Positions 1 to 9,463 of a DNA stretch of 64,000 bases are shown here, in pieces (the first letter of the stretch is position 1; each line of letters starts with the position of its first letter). The notes beneath the pieces are model-generated. The model worked only from the letters and a program-made list of their open reading frames with translations. It had not been told where the DNA came from and did not search any database. Source of the stretch: Elusimicrobiota bacterium (GTDB lineage: Bacteria > Elusimicrobiota > UBA8919); the NCBI GenBank assembly GCA_016928195.1, contig JAFGLF010000078.1:31164-95163 (forward strand), given 5' to 3'. A program made the position numbers and the translations under genes.

Positions 1-475
1 TATTTTCAGGAGAAACAATGTTGTCGGAAAAACTTACATCTAATTTTGAAAAATCAATGGTTTTCAGTAACTTCTGATTTTCGAAGACCTTCCGGGGCTC
101 AAGTTCAACGGCTTCCGCAAGATTACAGCGTTCATCCTCCGCTTCAATCTGGAGCAGTTTCATAACAAAACCCTGGGCTATTTCAAGACCGTCGGTCAGT
201 GAAAGCATTGTAATTTCATTCTTTTCCAGTGTTTCGACATCCTTTCCAAGAGTAACTGCAAGAAACGAAACAGCTATGGATTTACCCGCTTCACAGCATC
301 CCCGGAAAACCTCGGGTTTCAAGGTATCATAAATCGTTGCAGGTTTAATAAGACCCTGGATTTCCCCTAGTTTCTCTGCCAGTACCTCTTCCGTAATATC
401 AATTTTTCTTTTCTTAAGCCCCCTGAGGATATATCCCTGCCTCAGGTTAATTTTGAAACTCTTTATCATTTTCAT
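1..475 (-). CDS. Partial CDS (3' end off window); possibly vitamin B12-dependent methionine synthase activation-domain-like protein
   Basis: Open frame from ATG at 475 to the window edge; MKMIKSFKINLRQGYILRGLKKRKIDITEEVLAEKLGEIQGLIKPATIYDTL...; the family guess is weak resemblance only. Confidence 0.45.
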   Translation of the reverse strand, partial: MKMIKSFKINLRQGYILRGLKKRKIDITEEVLAEKLGEIQGLIKPATIYDTLKPEVFRGCCEAGKSIAVSFLAVTLGKDVETLEKNEITMLSLTDGLEIAQGFVMKLLQIEAEDERCNLAEAVELEPRKVFENQKLLKTIDFSKLDVSFSDNIVSPEN

Positions 476-565
476 AAAAAATATCCCTCTTTCGCATAAA
501 TTAGCGATTAGTCATATGCAATATACATAGTTAACTGAATATTATACTACAAAAAGAAGGGTTTT

Positions 566-3061
566 TCAAGCAGATTTGGATTCTTGTAAGGTCAGCCTTT
601 TTAAATCAAATGTCTTAATATTGCCCGGATTCCCCGAAAAACTTACTCTATACGTTTTACCCGGCCTTAATATAAGACTATTATCAGAAACATCAACATC
701 ATTTTCCGGTTCAATAAAAAGACCGAAAACAGGTTTATCCACATTAATTTCCATCTCTCTGCCTTTTACAACGGTCTTTATTCTTGCTTCCTGTATATCG
801 AGGTTTCTGAATTTATCAAAAACAAGATAATTACTGTAGGTCTTGTTGTCTACAATAACATCCGCAAATATTATAGTGTCAATCAGTTCTTTATTGACTA
901 TGGAAGGAACGGTGTTGTAGGAATCGGTCTCTTTCATCATTATATATCCGATGTTTTTATTAATAAATTCCGATGTATGGAAAACCTTAACTTTTGTTAC
1001 ATTGTTTTTTAATATTTTTGTCTTAAAATTTCTTCTCAATACTCTTTTGCCGTTAAGTTTATATGCTTCAACGGTAATCTTTGCATTTTTATCTTCGTTA
1101 AAATCGTTCACAATGCTAAGTTGAATTCTGTTATTTTCGAATTTTAAATACGGCAGGACATTGGCAAAAAACTTCTTAGAGTAATAATACAATGCTTTTT
1201 TTCTTTTATAATAATCAATACAGGACCAGCTTGCCACAGGCCAACAGTCATTAAACTGCCAGAAAAGCGCGCCGCTGGTTTTAAATTTGCGGTTTCTCCA
1301 GTGCTCGACCCCTGTTTTAATTGCTTCCGCCTGATTAAACTGTGTAAGATACACAAAACTCTTAAAATCTCTCGGCAAACCTATTCTTTCAAATAAAAAC
1401 TTAACCTGTCTCTCATGACCTTTTATTATCTTATTATGACATAGTATTACCTGGCTTAATATACTGCGGTCTTTTTCTTCAGTGAACGAAAGAACCGTTT
1501 TCCAGGTAGGCATTGCCTGAAATCCAAATTCACTTATAAATCTGCCCGTATCCTTTTTATAATACTCATAATCCAGCCAGTTGATATATATATCCCATGA
1601 ATGCCTATCTCCTTCATTTTCACTATTCGGTTCTTTACCGCCGTATGGACTTGAAATCCAATAAGGCCTGGAACCGTCATTTTTAGTACATATTTTAGGC
1701 AAAATCCTTTCATAAATATAACTGCCTAAAATTTTTGGTCTGTTTTTTCTCCGATGATAATGCAACATCATACTGTTCTCATTGTTACCGCACCATAAGA
1801 TTATTGAAGGATGATTGCGGAGTTTTTTTACAATGATTTCAGCTTCTTGTTCGGCAAGCTTTCTAAACCAACTCAAATTATCGGGATACTCGGCACAGGC
1901 GTACATAAAATCCTGCCAAATCATAATTCCCATTCTGTCACAAGCATCATAAAATGCGCTGTTTTCGTAAATCCCGCCGCCCCATACCCGTAACATATTC
2001 ATATTTGCATTTTTTGCATAAGCAATAAAATCATAATAATCTTTTTTGGTAATCCGCGGAAGCAAACTATCAGCAGGAATCCAGTTCGCACCTTTGCAGA
2101 AAGTCCTGATACCGTTTATTTCGAACAAAAAACCCCTACCTTTACTATCCTTTTCCTGAACCAGTTTTATCATCCTAATCCCAAAATGGGTTCTGAGCGA
2201 ATCTACTTTTTTGTTCTTGAAATATAAAATATACTGTATATCGTACAGGTTTTGTTCTCCCATTCCATTCGGATACCATAACTTTGGATTTCTTATTTTT
2301 ATTTTCCGGCTTATTTTATTTTCACCTTTAACACCCCTTAACTGCTTTTTAAAAGAGAATATCTTCCTGCCATGGAAGCTAATTATTGTCTCTAAATCCA
2401 ATTTCTCTCCATTACAATAATCCAGGATATCACATTCAATATTCATCAGTGCAATATCCTTTTTTATTCCTTCAGTAAAAATAAACGGATTGGTGATTTT
2501 TGCCTTGTCTATAAACTCAAGATAAACATCACGCCATATTCCTGTCTGAGCGATTCTCGGACCCCAGTCCCAGCCATAAGAATACTGTGCCTTTCGAACA
2601 TACGGTCTGGCGGTTTCGAATGCACTTTTTAGCATAAACGAAGATTTTTCTATCTTTTTTATTGTTTTTATAGGTGAATCAAAATCAACAACTAGTATGT
2701 TCTTGCCTTGTTTAATTATACTTTTAACATCATATATATAAGGAATAAACATATTTTCCGTTCTGCCCAGGTGTTTATCATTAAGATATACGTCACAAAA
2801 GGTATCAATCCCTTCAAAAACCAGTTTTATCTGCGAATAAGATAATTCTTCCTTTTCTATTATGAATGTTTTTCTATAACTCCATTCATCTGCTTCCATA
2901 CCTATAAACTGTATTTCATTGGTACCGAAAAAAGGGTCGGGCAATTTCCCCAGAGCCATTAAATCCATCTGAATACATCCGGGGACTACGGCTCTTTCCC
3001 AGTTGTTTTCTTTATTTTTTCTAAACTGCCAGCTGCCGTTTAATGTTTTTTTCAGTAACAT
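566..3061 (-). CDS. Glycoside hydrolase family 2, beta-mannosidase-like
   Basis: 831 aa; LNGSWQFRK..., VPGCIQMDLM, YSYGWDWGPR, MLRVWGGGIYE, WCGNNEN, SEFGFQAMPTWKT are GH2 beta-mannosidase motifs. Confidence 0.9.
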   Translation of the reverse strand: MLLKKTLNGSWQFRKNKENNWERAVVPGCIQMDLMALGKLPDPFFGTNEIQFIGMEADEWSYRKTFIIEKEELSYSQIKLVFEGIDTFCDVYLNDKHLGRTENMFIPYIYDVKSIIKQGKNILVVDFDSPIKTIKKIEKSSFMLKSAFETARPYVRKAQYSYGWDWGPRIAQTGIWRDVYLEFIDKAKITNPFIFTEGIKKDIALMNIECDILDYCNGEKLDLETIISFHGRKIFSFKKQLRGVKGENKISRKIKIRNPKLWYPNGMGEQNLYDIQYILYFKNKKVDSLRTHFGIRMIKLVQEKDSKGRGFLFEINGIRTFCKGANWIPADSLLPRITKKDYYDFIAYAKNANMNMLRVWGGGIYENSAFYDACDRMGIMIWQDFMYACAEYPDNLSWFRKLAEQEAEIIVKKLRNHPSIILWCGNNENSMMLHYHRRKNRPKILGSYIYERILPKICTKNDGSRPYWISSPYGGKEPNSENEGDRHSWDIYINWLDYEYYKKDTGRFISEFGFQAMPTWKTVLSFTEEKDRSILSQVILCHNKIIKGHERQVKFLFERIGLPRDFKSFVYLTQFNQAEAIKTGVEHWRNRKFKTSGALFWQFNDCWPVASWSCIDYYKRKKALYYYSKKFFANVLPYLKFENNRIQLSIVNDFNEDKNAKITVEAYKLNGKRVLRRNFKTKILKNNVTKVKVFHTSEFINKNIGYIMMKETDSYNTVPSIVNKELIDTIIFADVIVDNKTYSNYLVFDKFRNLDIQEARIKTVVKGREMEINVDKPVFGLFIEPENDVDVSDNSLILRPGKTYRVSFSGNPGNIKTFDLKRLTLQESKSA

Positions 3062-3080
3062 ACCATATCCTTAGATATTT

Positions 3081-4433
3081 CTATATTAAACTTTTAACTT
3101 CTGAAACCTTGTCTGTAATAATCTTCTTTATTTGTTCCAATCTTTCGGCTGTCTTTGCTTCAAACCGGGAAACCAGGACCGGCTGTGTATTGGATGCCCT
3201 TATTAATCCCCAGCCGTCTTCAAAGATTATTCTTGCACCGTCAATATCGATAACCTTATGGTCTTTTTTAAAGTGTTCTGCAATCTCTTTTACTATTAAA
3301 AATTTTTTCTCTTCCGGACAATCTATTCTTATTTCCGGAGTAGAGAAATAAGCGGGCACATCGGAATAATATTCTGAAAGCTTTTTTTGGGATCTGCTTA
3401 ATATCTCAACCAGACGGCAACAGGCAAAAATAGCGTCGTCATAACCGTAATAATCATCGGCAAAATAGAAATGGCCGCTCATTTCTCCTGCTAAAAGCGC
3501 TTTCTCTTTACGCATTTTATCTTTTATGAGCGAATGCCCTGTTTTCCACATTATAGGTATTCCGCCGTGTTTTTCTATATCCTCCGCGAGACTCTGTGAA
3601 CATTTTACTTCAAATATGATTTTTGCTTTAGGATGGCGGGATATAACATCCCTGGCAAAAAGAATAAGAAGTTTATCGCCCCAGATAATATCTCCTTTTT
3701 CATCAATTACCCCTAACCTATCGGAATCCCCGTCAAAAGAAACACCCAAATCCGCTTTTGTTTCCAATACTTTCTTCTTTAAATCCGCCAGATTTTCAGG
3801 AACGGTAGGGTCGGGAAAATGATTAGGGAAATTACCGTCAGGTTCGCAGTATATCTTAATCACATCACAACCCAGACCGGTTAAAAGCCCGGGCATAATA
3901 TTGCCTGCGGTGCCGTTACCGCCGTCAACCACTACTTTTAACTTTCTATTTAATTTAATTTTCTTCTTAATATAATCAACATAAGATGATGTGATATTTT
4001 TGTCTATATAACCGCCTTTTTCTCTGTTAAAATCTTCGTCCATAATCAACTGGTAGATTTTTTGTATTTCTTTACCGTATATGGTACTAAAGTTGTGACA
4101 CATCTTAAAACCGTTATATTCCGGAGGATTATGGCTTGCGGTAACCATTATTCCATTGCCTACATTCAAATTATGTGCAGCAAAATATACAGCAGGCGTA
4201 GGAACTTCCCCTATATCTATAACACCTATACCTACGGACAATAAACCTTTTACCAAAGCATTCTTCATCTGCGGAGAAGACAACCGGACATCCCGGCCTA
4301 CAACTATTTTTTTCCCGCCGTTTCTATAAACATATGTACCAAAACCTTTACCTATCTTCTCTGCATCCTGCGAATCCAGATCCATATCAACAACGCCTCT
4401 AATGTCATACTCGTGAAAAATACTTTTGTTCAT
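3081..4433 (-). CDS. manB: Phosphomannomutase/phosphoglucomutase
   Basis: FHEYDIRGVV, VVGRDVRLSSP, TASHNPPEYNGFK, FDGDSDRLGVID, GEMSGHFYF. Confidence 0.92.
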   Translation of the reverse strand: MNKSIFHEYDIRGVVDMDLDSQDAEKIGKGFGTYVYRNGGKKIVVGRDVRLSSPQMKNALVKGLLSVGIGVIDIGEVPTPAVYFAAHNLNVGNGIMVTASHNPPEYNGFKMCHNFSTIYGKEIQKIYQLIMDEDFNREKGGYIDKNITSSYVDYIKKKIKLNRKLKVVVDGGNGTAGNIMPGLLTGLGCDVIKIYCEPDGNFPNHFPDPTVPENLADLKKKVLETKADLGVSFDGDSDRLGVIDEKGDIIWGDKLLILFARDVISRHPKAKIIFEVKCSQSLAEDIEKHGGIPIMWKTGHSLIKDKMRKEKALLAGEMSGHFYFADDYYGYDDAIFACCRLVEILSRSQKKLSEYYSDVPAYFSTPEIRIDCPEEKKFLIVKEIAEHFKKDHKVIDIDGARIIFEDGWGLIRASNTQPVLVSRFEAKTAERLEQIKKIITDKVSEVKSLI

Positions 4434-4537
4434 ATTCCTCCTTTTTCCAAAAATATACAGACGGTTATTATATTTTTTATTGTAGCAATTCTATTGCCAA
4501 TGATAATTATTAAAAAAATAAGTTTTTGGAAGGAAAA

Positions 4538-4577
4538 GTGTGAAATAATTGTTTCCTTTGAGAAATTTTTTTCACAC
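4538..4577. terminator. Stem-loop downstream of 4598..6082
   Basis: GTGTGAAA (4538-4545) pairs with TTTCACAC (4570-4577), located between the stop of 4598..6082 and the next gene. Confidence 0.4.
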
Positions 4578-4597
4578 ATTCAGGTTTGAGAAACCTA

Positions 4598-6082
4598 CTA
4601 CTGAACATTTTTACTTCGCACTACAGGAAAATTTTTATACCCCGCTCGTATACCTTGAACAAGATAGTCGAAACGGGCATTGCTTGTCCCGCCGTTTAAT
4701 TCTCTGACCTCTATCTCATAAGGAGTTTTCCTGCTTACCCAGAAACCGTTACAGTTATCCAGCGGGGTAACTACTGCCGTTATATTTTCCTCTTCCGTAA
4801 CAAATGCAAAATGTTCCGGGAGCTTAACTACCGCTATTCCGTTTTCAAGCTGTGCTGTCCCGCGGGTATATGTACCGCACTCGCCTCCTTCTAAGCTCAC
4901 ATAGTATATTTCCTTTGTCGAGTCGGTAGGATGTGCCTGAACAAAACTCTTGGGACCCTCACTTGTGAAAGAACCATATACATAAACATTGGAAGAAAAT
5001 GCTATACTTTCATTTTTGTCCGCATCATAATACATATAGTGTACCGACTGGGTTGTTGTACCGGATGAGGGATATACTTTTATACATTTTAGATTCCCTG
5101 AATTATCAACGACAAAATTCGGGGTCCCGGCTGTTCTTATCTCCAAATTATCAGGGGTGCCGGCTCCGTCTTCATCCACATAAATAGAAGCGCCTGTGCC
5201 TGCATTCGTAATTTTCAAACCGTTGTTTGGTCCTGCTCCGTCCTTGTTAATTTGTATCCCGTTGCTGTTAACCTGCTGGTTTACATAAATACCGTCCCAT
5301 GAGGTTCCGGTGTTAATAACCTGAATCCCAAAACCGCTTGCAGATTGCTGCAAACTTATTCCGTGTGCATTACCTACATTGGATATTTCAAAGGCATTAC
5401 CGTTACTTTGATGGTCAATGCTGAGAGAAGGAGCAGAACCTGCCGTATTAGCTCTGTATACTTTAACGGAACTGCTGGTTCCGCTGGATTCAAAATATGC
5501 TCCGTCCCATGTCCCGGAAGAAACTACCCTCAAAGCACATCCTATGCCGGTGCCTGTTTTTGTAAGTGTTAACACATTGACATCAGCGGCAGTTATCTCT
5601 ACCGCACCGGAATTCTTAGTAGAAACAAATGAATCATAGTTATAACCGTCAAGGGTGTCGGCGTTAAATGCATAGCCCGACGAGACAATCCTTACTCTCG
5701 GAGTCATTGCAGTATCAGCACCAACCTTTATCTCCAACCATTCCGTTGCTCCTGTAAAAAGACCTGCAGTAAGCGGAGTTACATCCCCCAAAAGAACATT
5801 AAATATACCGTTCTCTACAGAAACAGAACCCTGGGTCTCATTCCATAACTCGGTCCCTCCCGTGCCCGGGCCTGTATCCCAGATGCTGAATCTGATACTA
5901 TAGGTTCCTGTAAGAGGATTATTGCTGGAATCGGTTAATCTTCCCTGAAAATTAATCCGTCCAGGAGCATCAGCATAACCGGTAACTGACATTAATGAAT
6001 AGATGGTGAATAACAAAACTGTTTTAACCAATATTCCGACCATAAGACTTTTACTTCTCTTGTTTGCCATTTTCTTAAACAT
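4598..6082 (-). CDS. Secreted tail-fibre-like/low-complexity surface protein
   Basis: Signal-like N-terminus; RINFQGRLTDSSNNPLTGTYSIRFSIWD...LNYNA-type opening followed by Gly/Ser/Thr-rich beta-repeat-like region. Confidence 0.6.
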   Translation of the reverse strand: MFKKMANKRSKSLMVGILVKTVLLFTIYSLMSVTGYADAPGRINFQGRLTDSSNNPLTGTYSIRFSIWDTGPGTGGTELWNETQGSVSVENGIFNVLLGDVTPLTAGLFTGATEWLEIKVGADTAMTPRVRIVSSGYAFNADTLDGYNYDSFVSTKNSGAVEITAADVNVLTLTKTGTGIGCALRVVSSGTWDGAYFESSGTSSSVKVYRANTAGSAPSLSIDHQSNGNAFEISNVGNAHGISLQQSASGFGIQVINTGTSWDGIYVNQQVNSNGIQINKDGAGPNNGLKITNAGTGASIYVDEDGAGTPDNLEIRTAGTPNFVVDNSGNLKCIKVYPSSGTTTQSVHYMYYDADKNESIAFSSNVYVYGSFTSEGPKSFVQAHPTDSTKEIYYVSLEGGECGTYTRGTAQLENGIAVVKLPEHFAFVTEEENITAVVTPLDNCNGFWVSRKTPYEIEVRELNGGTSNARFDYLVQGIRAGYKNFPVVRSKNVQ

Positions 6083-6112
6083 CTTTCCCTCCTGGTATAA
6101 CTTCGTTATACC

Positions 6113-6197
6113 TGATTACACAGATTTCTAACTTACGATTACACAGATTAGCGTACTGGTTTTATCTGTGTAATCTGCCCTTTAATCTGCGTAATCA
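6113..6197. repeat. Word repeat GATTACACAGATT with inverted arms
   Basis: GATTACACAGATT at 6114 and 6137; inverted ATCTGTGTAATC at 6164 and AATCTGCGTAATC at 6184. Confidence 0.8.
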
Positions 6198-6199
6198 AA

Positions 6200-6221
6200 C
6201 ATCCTAGTTCTTTATAGGATG
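6200..6221. terminator. Stem-loop abutting the stop of 6222..7229
   Basis: CATCCTA (6200-6206) / TAGGATG (6215-6221). Confidence 0.4.
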
Positions 6222-7229
6222 TTAATATTTTATCGACATAGAAATACGGTGTGTTCCGCTATTGTTACTTATTTTTAAGGGCCATAAAAAAGCATAATCC
6301 ATCTGCATATCAAGAACATCAATCAAATTCTGTCTAAAACTTCCCCCAAGCGATACCTCTTCAAGATTTATACCTGTACGAACACCATACTTTTTCTCAA
6401 TAAACCAGCCTTCACAACCAAAATGTATATCAAGCTTATCGTAATAATCTCCCCATTGCTGATGACGGTAGGAAACATCCACAGCAGGAATAATATCCTC
6501 TATCGCTTTCCATTTTTCCAATCTGTAAGCAAACCCGCCTCTTAGTTCCATAGGCACTTTATCTTCCGATTCCAATCCTACATCCGGCTGTGTAATATTT
6601 TTTCCACTAAATCCGAAGGACAATTTTTCCTTTAACTTAACCAAAATCCCCATATCGAAAGTGAATGCATCTTTAGATCTGCCCGCTTCTATTACAGGGT
6701 CATTTGTTCTTGTCTCTGCCTCTTCATCCCAGTAATATTTATGATTAAGATATTTTATATTTATTCCAAATGCAAAATACCAGTTATCGACTATCAAATA
6801 TCTTGCATCGGTTACAGATATAGTATCCTCACGGTAAAATCCTGCTCCGTCAAAATTTGTCCAGGATACTCCTATACTCTTATTTCCCGGTAACGGACGT
6901 ACATAACCAAAATACATAAATCCAAGGCTGATATTTTCCAACCCCCAATAGGGTTTGGCATACATAAAAGTTCCTTCCTGCCTTCCCACCTGAGAAATTC
7001 CCGCAGGATTCCATAGAGGGGCATTGGCATCATCGGCAACAGCAACAAACGCTCCGCCCATCCCCGCCGGTCTTGTTCCCCAGCGCAGGTCCTTGAATGC
7101 ACCGTAAAGACAGGTGATATGGTGATATGGTGATATGGTGATATGTAAGAAACATATGATAAGGATAAATATTTTTACATATTTACGTATCAACGTATCA
7201 ACGTATAATCGTATTCTATATTTTTTCAT
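6222..7229 (-). CDS. PorV/PorQ (UPF0164)-like outer-membrane protein, copy 1
   Basis: FKDLRWGTRPAGMGGAFVAVADDANAPLWNPAGISQ signature. Confidence 0.8.
   Translation of the reverse strand: MKKYRIRLYVDTLIRKYVKIFILIICFLHITISPYHHITCLYGAFKDLRWGTRPAGMGGAFVAVADDANAPLWNPAGISQVGRQEGTFMYAKPYWGLENISLGFMYFGYVRPLPGNKSIGVSWTNFDGAGFYREDTISVTDARYLIVDNWYFAFGINIKYLNHKYYWDEEAETRTNDPVIEAGRSKDAFTFDMGILVKLKEKLSFGFSGKNITQPDVGLESEDKVPMELRGGFAYRLEKWKAIEDIIPAVDVSYRHQQWGDYYDKLDIHFGCEGWFIEKKYGVRTGINLEEVSLGGSFRQNLIDVLDMQMDYAFLWPLKISNNSGTHRISMSIKY
7111..7210. repeat. Octamer tandem (GGTGATAT)x4 plus ACGTATCA tandem inside the 5' coding region
   Basis: GGTGATAT at 7113, 7121, 7129, 7137; ACGTATCA repeats about 7184-7206. 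Confidence 0.9.
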
Positions 7230-7232
7230 ATT

Positions 7233-9434
7233 TTATCTGGCTATTACTATCGAACCATAGACAATTTCACCGGCTTCATCCTCAACCTTATATATATAAA
7301 ATCCCGACTCAACAGGAATATTATTTTCATCCTCGCCATCCCATTGAATTATATTTTCTCCGAACTGATTCTTGTCAAGTTCAATTACTATCCTTCCCGT
7401 AACATCATATATTATAACTCTGTAGGCGGATGCACCGAATCTTGCAGGGGTGTACCTGGTAAGAAATCTTATATCGGATTCAAGCCTGGTCGAAGCAGGA
7501 AACAAAGCATACTTGCTAAAATGATAAACACTTGCGGTTATAGTATTTTTATCTTTATCTACATTTCCCCCGACTATTCTCCACTTCGAACCATCCCAGA
7601 AATAAACCCCGAGTGTGCTTTCATCAATATTGGTACCGTCAACAAAACCGTCTTTCGGGTCATGATCAAAATAGACCAGAGTTAAACTCACAGGTTTTTT
7701 AAATTGTGTTCCGTCGGGTCCAAAATCGAATACCGCTACGGGTCTTCCGTTATTCTTTGTAATATCGATTTGTTCATCAACAGCCGGAGCTTCTGCTGCG
7801 GCATTTTCCTGTGTTATGGTTATCGGTACCGCAAAATCCAATGCTCCTGCAGGTATATTCACGCCGGTTTCGCCATCCTCAGGATTACCGTCAAAAAGCG
7901 AAACGGTACCGTCTGAAACAGATTTGCTTGTTGCCCGAGACACAGTTATTGTTCTGGGAAAAGCCGTAGGGTATGTACTAACATTTACACTGTCTGTTGC
8001 CGTTATATAATATTCAAAACCGTTGGAAGACAGTGAGTTCTCAACAAACTCTTTGGAAATATCGGCAGTCCCCGTTTTTGAAACCAAAGTGTTTCCGGAA
8101 AGACTAAAGGAACTGTTATTATAAGATGTTTCTCCTATTTTTCTATAATACAGCGTTGCTCCTGTTACCTTTCTATTATCGGTTACTGTTATTTCAATAC
8201 TCATTTTATTTCCAAGAACACCTATCTTGCTTATAGGGTCGTTATTTTCATCCAATGGCTTATTATAGGTGATACCCGGAAATGAGACATCTATTGTATT
8301 TGCACTTACCGAATCGGTATATCCAGTTTCAACTCCGTCACCGTTATATCCCCAGACTCTGAAATAGTAAAGTGTATTCTCGGAAAGATTATAGACAGTA
8401 GTGGTAAGAACAGTCAGGTTATCGGCAAAAGCAATAAAAGTAGTATGCTCCACTGTAAAATCTGAATCCTTAGCACCTGCCAAACCGTAGGAACTGCATA
8501 TGCCCGAATCCCAGGAAAAAGTCACGCTTGAATCATAAACACTTACAGCCTGCAGGTTAGAAGGCGCTGTTGCAAAAGTATAGCGGGAATAACTATCGGA
8601 ATACTTTGAACCTGTAGAGTTATAAACTTCCGCACAACGTGTATACTGGGTATTTATTTCAAGTCCTGTTTCAGTATAGGATGATTTGTCCACTCCTAAA
8701 TCCGTTGTTATTCTTCCGTTCGTTGACGTACAAAGATAATATCCCGACTCATTTGTAGCTTCATCAGTCCACTCCCACAGTATGCTTGAGGTCGAAAGAA
8801 CCGTCCCTGTAAATCCACTGGGTTCATTAGGTTTACCTGTTGTTTGGGTCCATGCACTTAGAATCGTTCCCGTAGAAAAATACGCCTGATTCCTGGCCGA
8901 ATCTCTTGCTTCAATTGCAATATAAAATGTTGTTTCTTCGTTTAACCCGGTTAATGTTTTTTCCTCATTGCTCCCGGGAGGAGTGGCCGGCGTCCAGTTC
9001 TGATCATAGGTTGATGCAAGGTCAAAAAGACTCTGGGAGTTAATTGAATAGGTAGCATATTTTACCACATAACTTGAAGCAGACCCTACGGTTCCGTCTG
9101 CACCCGGCGAGGTCCACACTATGTTTATTTCTTCTGCGTTGGTACCTGATGAAACATAAAGATTCGTTATTGTTCCCGGACGATAAGGCTGACTCTGATA
9201 TCCGGGAAAAATTTTATAATTCGTAGAAAGGTTGGTAATAGAAGCAGGCCCGTCAATTGTAGTATTAATCCTGTAGTTGGTTGAATTTAAACTTTTTTCT
9301 CCTCCGCTGCTTATCAGTCCGCCGGTAACATGATAATTCGTACTCTGCAGATTATACGAATAGGAATTTACCGTAAACAGCAAGTATGCTAAAACTACTA
9401 AAGATTTAATAATAAACTTAATCGCTGCAATCAT
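7233..9434 (-). CDS. Secreted protein with Fn3-like domains, ZU5-like region and FlgD/T9SS-like C-terminal domain
   Basis: Fn3-like segments; DSTLGVYFWDGSKWRIVGGNVDKDKN; C-terminus YRVIIYDVTGRIV...WDGEDENNIPVESGFYIYKVE...GSIVIAR. Confidence 0.75.
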   Translation of the reverse strand: MIAAIKFIIKSLVVLAYLLFTVNSYSYNLQSTNYHVTGGLISSGGEKSLNSTNYRINTTIDGPASITNLSTNYKIFPGYQSQPYRPGTITNLYVSSGTNAEEINIVWTSPGADGTVGSASSYVVKYATYSINSQSLFDLASTYDQNWTPATPPGSNEEKTLTGLNEETTFYIAIEARDSARNQAYFSTGTILSAWTQTTGKPNEPSGFTGTVLSTSSILWEWTDEATNESGYYLCTSTNGRITTDLGVDKSSYTETGLEINTQYTRCAEVYNSTGSKYSDSYSRYTFATAPSNLQAVSVYDSSVTFSWDSGICSSYGLAGAKDSDFTVEHTTFIAFADNLTVLTTTVYNLSENTLYYFRVWGYNGDGVETGYTDSVSANTIDVSFPGITYNKPLDENNDPISKIGVLGNKMSIEITVTDNRKVTGATLYYRKIGETSYNNSSFSLSGNTLVSKTGTADISKEFVENSLSSNGFEYYITATDSVNVSTYPTAFPRTITVSRATSKSVSDGTVSLFDGNPEDGETGVNIPAGALDFAVPITITQENAAAEAPAVDEQIDITKNNGRPVAVFDFGPDGTQFKKPVSLTLVYFDHDPKDGFVDGTNIDESTLGVYFWDGSKWRIVGGNVDKDKNTITASVYHFSKYALFPASTRLESDIRFLTRYTPARFGASAYRVIIYDVTGRIVIELDKNQFGENIIQWDGEDENNIPVESGFYIYKVEDEAGEIVYGSIVIAR

Positions 9435-9463
9435 TCTTTTTAATCACTGTAATCAGACTTCTT

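Noticed and set aside
7111-7145. Lipoprotein lipobox at ITC/VIC of the CLYGA leaders
   Set aside because: Residues before Cys (HIT, SVI) do not fit a good lipobox; YGA cleavage by signal peptidase I is more plausible
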